Shown here: positions 1 to 6,390 of the stretch, piece after piece | How the letters are laid out: every line of letters starts with the position of its first letter | Position numbering within the stretch: position 1 is the stretch's first letter | Assembly: GCA_018067325.1 (NCBI GenBank) | Contig: JAGPUU010000483.1 | Span: 1 to 6,600, forward strand | Direction: 5' to 3' | Length of the DNA stretch: 6,600 nucleotides | Source: Amphritea sp. | GTDB taxonomy: Bacteria; Pseudomonadota; Gammaproteobacteria; Pseudomonadales; Balneatricaceae | Translations under genes and position numbers: made by a program | The notes under the pieces: model-generated | The model's database searches: none | Seen by the model: the letters and a program-made list of their open reading frames with translations, nothing else | What the model was told of the DNA's origin: nothing

Positions 1-716
1 AACATGCTGAGTGGACTAAAGCTGAGCGTGATTACCTGGAAAACTTTAAGTCTGATGAACTGATGGATGTTTTCAAAGCTTTGTTGTCCGATTGGACCAA
101 TGAAGGTTTTGATCCATTTGCTGCGCCTCAGGAAACGGGTAATGCATGGGGTCGTAATAATGGTAATGAAGACAAACTGATTTCTCGTCAGCGCGAGGTT
201 GCCAAGCGGATGGTCGGTATCCCGGGTGATGCTCCGCTGCGTAGTGATGAAAATGGCTATCCGGTTAATCGTGCTTTTGCCGATGTTGATCAGAGCCAAC
301 CGGTTATTGAAGCAGAGCCTGGCTTCGAAGGTGAACTACACGCTTATAACTTCTTCGCTTTTCTGTCGCGTTCTGATGTTACCTGGAACCCATCCATTGT
401 TTCTGTCCTGCGTCAGAGTTTATTTTGTCCTACCACTGAAGAATATATTCTGCCAATTGATCACGGAAATGACCGGGTTGAGTGGTTTATTCAGATTTCA
501 GACGAGATTGTCTGGGACATTAAAGATGGTAAGACTAGTGCGCCGTTAGCCACCGTTACAATGCGTGCGGGTGATGTATCTGCACAACCTGCTGATATTC
601 GTCACCAAGGTCAATCTCCAAAGCGTTCTATGTTGCTGGTTTGGGAAAATGGGTCGCCTGAAATCATGGATATGATTAAAGACGGTACCGTCCCAATCGT
701 ACCGGTAACTTTTTAA
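1..716 (+). CDS. hapD: Hydroquinone 1,2-dioxygenase large subunit, partial (5' end outside window)
   Basis: This is the C-terminal part of an Fe(II) ring-cleavage enzyme that opens hydroquinone to 4-hydroxymuconic semialdehyde, working in the cytoplasm with a small subunit (HapC/PnpC) that is not in the window. The frame is open from base 3, so the first in-frame ATG at 63 is internal; 237 codons are visible. Counting from that internal Met, a cupin-like metal site is seen as H134-x-N136-x3-E140 (DHGNDRVEW, bases 462-482) and H181 (bases 603-605). From memory, the ligands of PnpD are His256, Asn258, Glu262 and His303, and the spacing here (0, +2, +6, +47) is the same. That alignment predicts a full length near 339 residues, about 102 of them missing upstream. 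The next gene is an aldehyde dehydrogenase of the same pathway, 16 bases away. The call rests on the motif plus neighbours; a generic cupin protein is the alternative. Confidence 0.85.
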   Translation, partial: HAEWTKAERDYLENFKSDELMDVFKALLSDWTNEGFDPFAAPQETGNAWGRNNGNEDKLISRQREVAKRMVGIPGDAPLRSDENGYPVNRAFADVDQSQPVIEAEPGFEGELHAYNFFAFLSRSDVTWNPSIVSVLRQSLFCPTTEEYILPIDHGNDRVEWFIQISDEIVWDIKDGKTSAPLATVTMRAGDVSAQPADIRHQGQSPKRSMLLVWENGSPEIMDMIKDGTVPIVPVTF

Positions 717-732
717 TATAGGTAGCAACGCT

Positions 733-2202
733 ATGCATATCCAAAACAAAATGCTGATTAATGGTGAGTGGGTTGATGCCCTTGATGGTGCAACTATTGA
801 TGTGGTTAATCCCCATGATGGTTCATTGATCACTAAGCTTGCAGAAGCTAAAGAAGCTGATGTGGATCGTGCAGTTGCAGCAGCAAAGGCAGCGTACCCT
901 TCCTGGGGTGCGTTGCAAGCCTCTGAACGGGGTCATCTGCTGCTGAAACTAGCCGATAAAATTGAAGAGTGTGCTGAGGAATTGGCACAGCTGGAATCTC
1001 TTGATACGGGGCATCCTATTCGTGATACCCGAAATCTTGATGTAAAACGAACCGCCTTTTGCTTTCGTTATTTTGGTGGTATGGCTGACAAGCTGGAAGG
1101 TACAACCATTCCGGTTGAAGAGGGCTTCCTGAACTATACCAGCCGAGAGCCAATTGGTGTTGTGGGTCAGATAGTTCCCTGGAATTTCCCATTAATGTTT
1201 ACCAGCTGGAAGATGGCGCCGGCATTGGCAGCGGGTAACACAGTGGTGATTAAACCGTCTGAAATTACGCCACTGTCTACTCTACGTATCGCTGAACTGA
1301 TGCTGGAAGTGGGTTTCCCACCAGGTGTAGTCAATGTGATTGTGGGCTATGGCCATACGGCGGGTGCGCGTCTTTCAGAGCATGAAGATGTGGGCAAGAT
1401 CGCCTTCACGGGTTCCACCGCAACAGGTCAGCGTATCGTGCAGGCTTCGGCAGGAAACCTGAAGAAAGTTCAGCTGGAACTCGGTGGTAAAGGCGCCAAT
1501 ATCATCTTCGAAGATGCTGATATCCAGAAAGCTGTAGGAGGTGCTGCCTGGGCGATCTTCCATAATCAGGGGCAGGCTTGTATTGCCGGTTCCCGCATTA
1601 TTATTCATGAAAGTATTGCCGATGAGTTTCTGGATAAGTTTGTTGCTCTTGCAAGCTCTATTCGTCTTGGAGATCCAAGTAACCCTGAAACTGAGATGGG
1701 TCCGCTGACATCAAAATTGCACCAGGAACGTGTGCTGGAATATTGCGAGATTGCACGTCAGGAAGGTGGTGAAATTCTGCTGGGTGGTAAGAAACCTTCA
1801 GACCCATCGCTAGCAAATGGTTGTTATGTAGAGCCAACAATTGTTCGGGGCAAAGCGACTGATCGAATTGCTCAGGAAGAAGTATTTGGCCCCTTTGTAA
1901 CTGTCATTACCTTTAAGGATGACGAAGAAGCCTTAGCGATTGCTAACGGTACTGAATATGGCCTTGGGTCAGGACTGTGGACTAAAGATATCAGCCGTGC
2001 ACATAAATTTGCCCGTGAAATTCATGCCGGAATGGTATGGATCAACTGTTATAAGCGTGTTCATCCTGCCAGCCCGTTTGGTGGTATGGGCAAGTCTGGT
2101 TATGGCCGTGAAATGGGCTTCGAGGTGATGCGCGAGTACACCCAGGTTAAGTCTGTGTGGGTCAATATCGACGCTAAGATTCCACCTTTCTACCAGCGCT
2201 AA
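733..2202 (+). CDS. hapE: NAD-dependent aldehyde dehydrogenase, probable 4-hydroxymuconic semialdehyde dehydrogenase
   Basis: A complete 489-residue enzyme of the ALDH superfamily, at the usual length. Family landmarks are in order: PWN (W150-N151, oxyanion Asn), KPSE (K174, cofactor binding), FTGSTATG (225-232, Rossmann contact), LELGGK with the general base E249, GQAC with nucleophile C283, and EEVFGPF (382-388). All catalytic residues are present, so it should be active. The family as a whole oxidises aldehydes to acids with NAD(P)+. The specific substrate is inferred from context: it follows the hydroquinone dioxygenase and shares a cluster with maleylacetate reductase, so oxidation of 4-hydroxymuconic semialdehyde to maleylacetate fits. 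The ATG at 733 is chosen because it has a weak AGG at 720-722 and gives the normal N-terminus; a second Met at codon 7 is possible. By sequence alone it could be a betaine-aldehyde or other semialdehyde dehydrogenase. Confidence 0.88.
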   Translation: MHIQNKMLINGEWVDALDGATIDVVNPHDGSLITKLAEAKEADVDRAVAAAKAAYPSWGALQASERGHLLLKLADKIEECAEELAQLESLDTGHPIRDTRNLDVKRTAFCFRYFGGMADKLEGTTIPVEEGFLNYTSREPIGVVGQIVPWNFPLMFTSWKMAPALAAGNTVVIKPSEITPLSTLRIAELMLEVGFPPGVVNVIVGYGHTAGARLSEHEDVGKIAFTGSTATGQRIVQASAGNLKKVQLELGGKGANIIFEDADIQKAVGGAAWAIFHNQGQACIAGSRIIIHESIADEFLDKFVALASSIRLGDPSNPETEMGPLTSKLHQERVLEYCEIARQEGGEILLGGKKPSDPSLANGCYVEPTIVRGKATDRIAQEEVFGPFVTVITFKDDEEALAIANGTEYGLGSGLWTKDISRAHKFAREIHAGMVWINCYKRVHPASPFGGMGKSGYGREMGFEVMREYTQVKSVWVNIDAKIPPFYQR

Positions 2203-2230
2203 GCCAATTTGAAGCAAAGTAACTTTAGAA

Positions 2231-2235
2231 CGGAA
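2231..2235 (+). promoter_or_regulatory. Ribosome binding site that favours the ATG start at 2242
   Basis: CGGAA lies seven bases before ATG 2242. The longer open frame could begin at TTG 2209, but that start is only seven bases past the previous stop, has no purine-rich site in front of it, and adds 11 residues that do not look like the start of a CoA-transferase. Confidence 0.55.
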
Positions 2236-2241
2236 AATGTT

Positions 2242-3096
2242 ATGGCCAAGATAACAACATTAAAAGCCGCCGTTTCCGAGCTGATCGATAATGGTGATTC
2301 GGTAGCTCTGGAGGGATTCACTCATTTGATTCCTTATGCTGCCGGTCACGAAATAATCCGTCAGAAAAAGCAGGATCTGACCATTATCCGGATGACCCCG
2401 GATGTGATCTACGATCAGCTGATCGGCATGGGTTGTGTTCGGAAAATGATCTTTTCATGGGGGGGGAATCCGGGGGTCGGCTCGCTGTACCGGTTCCGCG
2501 ATGCGGTAGAGAAAGGCTGGCCGCAGCCTCTGGAGATCGAAGAACATTCCCACGCGGATATGGCAAATGCTTATGAAGCAGGGGCCGCCAATCTACCTTT
2601 TGCGACCCTGCGTGCCTACATTGGCTGCGATCTGCCGAAGTACAATCGTACGATTAAGCAGATTGAGTGTCCGTTTACCGGAGAGAAACTGGCGGCGGTA
2701 CCTGCGATTCGGCCGGATGTCACGGTGATCCATGCTCAGCAAGCTGACCGTAAGGGCAACGTGTTGTTGTGGGGCATTGTTGGGGTGCAGAAGCAAGCGG
2801 TTCTGGCCGCAAAAAAGGTGATCGTCACCGTGGAAGAGGTGGTTGATAAGCTAGAGCCTCATGCCAATCAGACGGTTATTCCCGGGTGGGTAATAGATGC
2901 GGTATGCGAGATTCCTGGTGGTGCGTTTCCTTCATATGCACAGGGCTATTCAACCAGGAATAACGCTTTTTACCAGCAATGGGATGTTATTGCCCGGGAC
3001 AGGGAAACATTTTCTCTGTGGATGGAACGCCATGTACTTGATACTGAAAATTTTGCCCAGTTTAAGGACAGCATCGGTGTAAGGAGTGTGGCATGA
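2242..3096 (+). CDS. catI: 3-oxoadipate (3-oxoacid) CoA-transferase subunit A, GctA/CatI type
   Basis: A 284-residue alpha subunit of a family I CoA-transferase, read from ATG 2242. Visible family features are the N-terminal GDSVALEGF (18-26), the glycine-rich FSWGGNPGVGS (71-81), HAQQADRKGNVLLWG (164-178) and a C-terminal IPGGAFPSYAQGYS (224-237). The architecture and length match glutaconate CoA-transferase-like proteins such as Pseudomonas CatI rather than the shorter PcaI/ScoA type. The alpha subunit shapes the CoA and acyl site; the catalytic Glu is in the partner encoded next. In this operon the likely job is moving CoA from succinyl-CoA to 3-oxoadipate, the product of the maleylacetate reductase downstream. 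The substrate is inferred from neighbours; steroid-ring enzymes of the IpdAB type have the same fold, so they are the main alternative. The gene holds an 8-G run at 2459-2466. It overlaps the next gene by ATGA. Confidence 0.8.
   Translation: MAKITTLKAAVSELIDNGDSVALEGFTHLIPYAAGHEIIRQKKQDLTIIRMTPDVIYDQLIGMGCVRKMIFSWGGNPGVGSLYRFRDAVEKGWPQPLEIEEHSHADMANAYEAGAANLPFATLRAYIGCDLPKYNRTIKQIECPFTGEKLAAVPAIRPDVTVIHAQQADRKGNVLLWGIVGVQKQAVLAAKKVIVTVEEVVDKLEPHANQTVIPGWVIDAVCEIPGGAFPSYAQGYSTRNNAFYQQWDVIARDRETFSLWMERHVLDTENFAQFKDSIGVRSVA
3081..3086 (+). promoter_or_regulatory. Strong Shine-Dalgarno for CoA-transferase subunit B
   Basis: AAGGAG lies inside the end of the subunit A gene, six bases before ATG 3093. 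With the ATGA stop/start overlap it indicates translational coupling, which would keep the two subunits in balance. Confidence 0.85.
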
Positions 3097-3869
3097 GTAC
3101 GCAGTATTCCTCTTCGGAGATGATGACAATTGCTGCATCCCGACTGCTGCAAAACGGACAGGTCTGTTTTGTCGGTATTGGTCAGCCAAGTGCCGCAGCG
3201 AATCTGGCCCGTCTTACCAGTACCCCAGATATCGTGCTTATTTATGAATCTGGAACAATCGGCACCAAACCTGATGTTCTGCCTTTGTCTATAGGTGATG
3301 GAGAGCTTTCTGAAACGGCGGATCTGGTGGTCTCGGTACCTGAAATGTTTCGATACTGGTTACAAGGTGGTCATGTTGATATTGGTTTTTTGGGAGCTGC
3401 TCAAATTGACCGTTTTGCCAATATTAATACCACTGTTATTGGTGATTACAACAACCCAAAAGTGAGACTGCCGGGTGCTGGTGGAGCACCTGAGATAAGT
3501 ACAAATTGTAAAGAAATACTGATTATTCTGAAGCAGAGTTCTCGGGCATTTGTAGAGCAGTTAAGTTTCATCACATCACCGGGTTTTATGGAAGGCGGTG
3601 ACTCTCGGGAAGAGGCTGGCCTGACCAATAAAGGGCCTGTCGCTGTCATTACGGACTTAGGTGTTCTCGAACCAGATCCAGTAAGTAAAGAGCTGGTGAT
3701 GACGCATCTCCATGAGGGGATCACGGTAGATCAGGCTCGGGAAAATACCGGCTGGGATCTGAAGTTTGCTGATCACTTACAAACAACGGCGTTGCCGACT
3801 GATGAAGAGCTTAAGGTCTTGCGGGACCTCAATGAAAGAACAGCGAAAGCCCATGCGGGAGCTGAATAA
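3093..3869 (+). CDS. catJ: 3-oxoadipate (3-oxoacid) CoA-transferase subunit B, GctB/CatJ type
   Basis: A 258-residue beta subunit carrying the active-site carboxylate of a family I CoA-transferase. The motif YESGTIG (51-57) supplies E52, at about the position of the catalytic Glu54 of glutaconate CoA-transferase (numbering from memory); this residue forms the glutamyl-CoA thioester. The segments GFLGAAQID (98-106) and LPGAGGAPEI (126-135, glycine loop near the acyl-CoA site) are typical of the family. Length and order (A then B, overlapping) fit a heteromeric enzyme in the cytoplasm. In context it should activate 3-oxoadipate as 3-oxoadipyl-CoA using succinyl-CoA. The stop shares one base with the ATG of the next gene (TAATG). 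A different 3-oxoacid as substrate cannot be excluded from sequence alone. Confidence 0.82.
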   Translation: MSTQYSSSEMMTIAASRLLQNGQVCFVGIGQPSAAANLARLTSTPDIVLIYESGTIGTKPDVLPLSIGDGELSETADLVVSVPEMFRYWLQGGHVDIGFLGAAQIDRFANINTTVIGDYNNPKVRLPGAGGAPEISTNCKEILIILKQSSRAFVEQLSFITSPGFMEGGDSREEAGLTNKGPVAVITDLGVLEPDPVSKELVMTHLHEGITVDQARENTGWDLKFADHLQTTALPTDEELKVLRDLNERTAKAHAGAE

Positions 3870-4939
3870 TGTTGGATTTTAATTATAACGCACTATCGGG
3901 TCGGGTCATTTTTGGTCCGGGCAAATTGTCACAAACGAGAGCCGAAGCCGAAGCGCTTGGTATGACTAAAGTGCTGGTTCTTAGTACACCGCACCAGCGA
4001 GATCTGGCTGAAAATGTTGCCGACCTGTTGGGTGATCTGGTAACTGGGATCTACGATCAGGCGGTGATGCATGTTCCGGTTGAAACTATTGCCGATGTAA
4101 TGGACGTCGTGAGTCAGTTGGATATCGACGGCTGCGTATCTATCGGTGGAGGTTCTACGGTTGGTCTGGCTAAGGCAATTGCGCTGGAAAGCGGTCTGCC
4201 TATTCTGGCAATTCCTACTACCTATGCTGGTTCAGAAATGACTCCGGTCTGGGGTATGACCAAAGATGGTATTAAGACTACCGGCAGAGATCCCAGAGTT
4301 TTGCCTAAGACCGTGATCTACGATCCTGAGTTAACAGTGGGATTGCCTGATTTTATCTCCGGGCCAAGTGGCCTGAATGCTATCGCACATTGTGTTGAAG
4401 CGCTGTATTCCGAAACCCAGAATCCGGTGACTTCACTGATGGCGGAAGAGGGGATTCGGGCGCTGGGAGAGAGTCTTCCGGTTATCGTAAAGCAGCCAGA
4501 TAATATGGAAGCCCGGGCGAAAGCACTATATGGAGCTTGGTTGTCAGGCACTGTTCTGGGTGCTGTCGGTATGGCGATTCACCACAAGCTTTGCCATACC
4601 CTGGGCGGTAGCTTCAATTTGCCCCATGCAGAAGTGCATACCGTCGTTATTCCACATGCCACCTATTTCAATCGTGATCATGCACCGCAGGCAATGTCAG
4701 CTATTGGCAGGGCGTTGAATGTTGAAGCGGATGAAGCGGCAGGTGCCTTGTATGACCTTGCAGTAAGCATCGGTGCACCGGTGTCGCTGAAAGATATTGG
4801 AATGTTAGAAGGTGATCTGGACAAGGCTGCAGATATTGCAACAACCAATCCATATTACAACCCGCGTGCGATAGACCGTGCCGGAGTGCGTGAATTACTA
4901 GAAAACGCTTATCGGGGTACTCGCCCTGGTAGCGAATAA
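3869..4939 (+). CDS. hapF: Maleylacetate reductase (iron-type alcohol dehydrogenase family)
   Basis: A 356-residue cytoplasmic enzyme reducing maleylacetate to 3-oxoadipate with NAD(P)H. The nucleotide-binding GGGST is at 93-97 with IPTTYAGSE at 115-123. The helical half has SGLNAIAHCVEALY (167-180), HHKLCHTLGG (238-247) and LPHAEVH (251-257). In metal-dependent members of the superfamily the first metal ligand is Asp; here the matching position is N170, as I recall for maleylacetate reductases, while H174, H239/H243 and H253 remain. Length is normal for the subfamily and shorter than ordinary Fe-alcohol dehydrogenases (about 380-390). The start ATG 3869 overlaps the previous stop and has GGGA at 3857-3860, eight bases upstream. 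It supplies the substrate of the CoA-transferase encoded just before it and uses the product of the aldehyde dehydrogenase. Highly likely by both sequence and context. Confidence 0.92.
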   Translation: MLDFNYNALSGRVIFGPGKLSQTRAEAEALGMTKVLVLSTPHQRDLAENVADLLGDLVTGIYDQAVMHVPVETIADVMDVVSQLDIDGCVSIGGGSTVGLAKAIALESGLPILAIPTTYAGSEMTPVWGMTKDGIKTTGRDPRVLPKTVIYDPELTVGLPDFISGPSGLNAIAHCVEALYSETQNPVTSLMAEEGIRALGESLPVIVKQPDNMEARAKALYGAWLSGTVLGAVGMAIHHKLCHTLGGSFNLPHAEVHTVVIPHATYFNRDHAPQAMSAIGRALNVEADEAAGALYDLAVSIGAPVSLKDIGMLEGDLDKAADIATTNPYYNPRAIDRAGVRELLENAYRGTRPGSE

Positions 4940-4959
4940 ATATGTAAACGGAGAAAGCT

Positions 4960-6270
4960 ATGAAAGATAACAATAACAAGCGTCGCTTAGCTAATGGCCT
5001 TTCCCGCCGGAATTTTCTTAAAACATCCGGTGGATTAGTTGCAGGAGCTGCCCTCGTTGGCGGACTCGGATCAGCCCCTGCGTTTGCCAAACAACGTGTA
5101 ATTAAGTTCGGCTATGTTACCCCACAAACCGGACCACTGGCCCCATTTGCAGAAGCTGACAACTTCATTCTGAACGGTGTTCGGGAAAAACTCAAGAACG
5201 GGATTCAGATTGGTAGCCGGACCTATCCGGTTGAGATTATCGTCAAAGATAGCCAGTCGAATCCCAATCGTGCGGCAGAAGTAGCTAATGAGCTTATTCT
5301 GTCGGATGAAGTTGATCTGATGCTGGTCTCTTCAACCCCTGAAACCACTAACCCTGTTTCAGACCAGTGCGAGATTAATGAAGTACCTTGTATATCGACA
5401 GTTGCGCCTTGGCAGCCGTGGTTCTTTACCCGTGGTGGTAAGCCGGAGACCGGATTTGAGTGGACCTACCATTTCTTCTGGGGATTGGAAGATGTGGTTG
5501 AGAACTACACCAATATGTGGGACAGCCTGAACACGAATAAAGTCGTTGCGGGTCTGTTCCCTAATGATGGTGATGGTAATGCCTGGGGTCATAAAGAACT
5601 TGGCTTCCCACCTGTGCTGGCGAAGAAAGGCTTCACCCTGGTGGATCCGGGTCGTTTCCAGAGTCTGACTGATGATTTCTCAGCCCAGATCTCTGCTTAC
5701 AAGAATGCAGATGCTGAAATTGTTACTGGAGTGGTTATCCCACCAGATATGACAACTTTCTGGTCTCAAGCTAAGCAGCAGGGATTTAATCCGAAAGTTG
5801 CGTCGATCGGTAAGGGTATCTTGTTCCCATCGTCTGTTGAGTCGCTTGGCCAGGCTGCTCATAACCTTTCAACAGAAGTGTGGTGGAGTCCGAATCATCC
5901 ATTTAACTCTTCTCTCACAGGGCAAAGCGCTCGTGAAATTGCAACGGGTTACACACAGTCAACGGGTAAACAGTGGACTCCACCACTCGGTTTTACCCAT
6001 GCGTTATTTGAATTGGCCGTGGATATTATGCAACGAGTTGACTCTCTGGGTGAAGCTGAAGCGATACGTGATGCTCTGCTGGCAACCGAACTGGATACAG
6101 TTGTTGGTCCTATTAGCTGGAAGAATGGTCCGGTGAAAAATGTGGCCAAAACTCCTCTGGTTGGTGGTCAGTGGCGACAGGGAGGAGACTTTATGTATGA
6201 CCTGGTGATAACCAACAACCAGACGGCTCCGATGATTCCTGTAGCCAGTGATATGCAGCCGCTTTCTTAA
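4960..6270 (+). CDS. Tat-exported periplasmic substrate-binding protein of a HAAT-family ABC importer
   Basis: A 436-residue binding protein of the branched-chain amino acid/amide (Peripla_BP_6, LivJ-like) group. The N-terminus carries a twin-arginine signal: SRRNFLK (15-21), a Gly/Ala-rich hydrophobic stretch (about 24-39) and a likely cleavage site AFA|K after residue 43. The mature start IKFGYVTPQTGPLA (48-61) is the typical opening of these proteins. Two Cys only, C137 and C144, could form a disulfide. Tryptophan is frequent (12 in all), with a cluster W151, W154, W168, W174 in the region that often lines the ligand cleft. It follows the maleylacetate reductase by 20 bases and has GGAGA at 4950-4954, five bases before ATG. 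An ATPase gene follows after a structured spacer. The ligand is unknown; the operon suggests an aromatic compound that feeds hydroquinone cleavage, but an amide or amino acid remains possible. Confidence 0.88.
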   Translation: MKDNNNKRRLANGLSRRNFLKTSGGLVAGAALVGGLGSAPAFAKQRVIKFGYVTPQTGPLAPFAEADNFILNGVREKLKNGIQIGSRTYPVEIIVKDSQSNPNRAAEVANELILSDEVDLMLVSSTPETTNPVSDQCEINEVPCISTVAPWQPWFFTRGGKPETGFEWTYHFFWGLEDVVENYTNMWDSLNTNKVVAGLFPNDGDGNAWGHKELGFPPVLAKKGFTLVDPGRFQSLTDDFSAQISAYKNADAEIVTGVVIPPDMTTFWSQAKQQGFNPKVASIGKGILFPSSVESLGQAAHNLSTEVWWSPNHPFNSSLTGQSAREIATGYTQSTGKQWTPPLGFTHALFELAVDIMQRVDSLGEAEAIRDALLATELDTVVGPISWKNGPVKNVAKTPLVGGQWRQGGDFMYDLVITNNQTAPMIPVASDMQPLS

Positions 6271-6322
6271 CACTGTAATCGTTGCTCCGTAGCCCGTCCG
6301 GGTAACGGAGAAGCAACACTGT
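6269..6322 (+). repeat. Short direct repeat AACACTGT, two copies
   Basis: AACACTGT is present at 6269-6276 and again at 6315-6322, and the reverse of its core, ACAGTG, is at 6336-6341. The first copy includes the last two bases of the binding-protein stop codon. The repeats flank the first hairpin. They may be part of the mRNA folding seen in this spacer or a remnant of a small duplication; they are too short to assign. Confidence 0.35.
6281..6317 (+). promoter_or_regulatory. Imperfect hairpin after the binding-protein gene
   Basis: GTTGCTCCGT (6281-6290) pairs with ACGGAG (6305-6310) and CAAC (6314-6317), giving 10 pairs with a three-base bulge AAG. An inner CCC/GGG (6293-6295 with 6300-6302) can extend it across a small internal loop. 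There is no T run after it, so it is not a normal intrinsic terminator. A hairpin between a binding-protein gene and the rest of an importer often protects the upstream mRNA so that more binding protein is made; that role is inferred here. Confidence 0.45.
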
Positions 6323-6332
6323 TCCCTCTGTT

Positions 6333-6357
6333 CTGACAGTGCCCCAGGTACCGTCAG
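6333..6357 (+). promoter_or_regulatory. Second hairpin in the same spacer
   Basis: CTGAC (6333-6337) pairs with GTCAG (6353-6357), and inside it TGCC (6340-6343) pairs with GGTA (6347-6350, one G-U) around a three-base loop, separated by a 2x2 internal loop. It is compatible with the first hairpin, so the two can sit side by side in the mRNA. No T run follows. Function is unknown; mRNA processing or stability control is the most likely. Confidence 0.35.
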
Positions 6358-6379
6358 CGGGAAAGTGTTGCCTGATGAC

Positions 6380-6383
6380 GAGG
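6380..6383 (+). promoter_or_regulatory. Shine-Dalgarno for the ABC ATPase gene
   Basis: GAGG seven bases before ATG 6391. An in-frame TGA at 6376-6378 rules out an earlier start, so this site fixes the N-terminus. It lies just after the right arm of a long-range inverted repeat (6364-6371), so folding could affect access. Confidence 0.7.
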
Positions 6384-6390
6384 TAATAAC

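Noticed and set aside
63..65. ATG at 63 as the true start of the first gene
   Set aside because: The frame is open upstream to the window edge, there is no ribosome site before it, and the metal-ligand alignment implies about 120 more residues.
199..549. 116-residue + strand frame inside the dioxygenase gene
   Set aside because: Out-of-frame shadow of the dioxygenase with no recognisable motif.
2216..2226. AAAGT-A-ACTTT palindrome between the dehydrogenase and the CoA-transferase as an operator or promoter
   Set aside because: Only five-base arms, AT-rich and expected by chance; no convincing -35/-10 pair nearby and the genes look co-transcribed.
2209..2241. TTG start at 2209 giving an 11-residue longer CoA-transferase subunit A
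   Set aside because: No ribosome site in front of it, only seven bases from the previous stop, and the extra residues do not resemble the family N-terminus; ATG 2242 has CGGAA at good spacing.
4701..5090. 129-residue open frame on the minus strand
   Set aside because: It lies opposite the end of the reductase and the signal peptide of the binding protein; composition looks like a shadow and there is no ribosome site or family motif.
6281..6357. Intrinsic transcription terminator after the binding-protein gene
   Set aside because: Neither hairpin is followed by a run of T, and the importer ATPase gene follows in the same direction.
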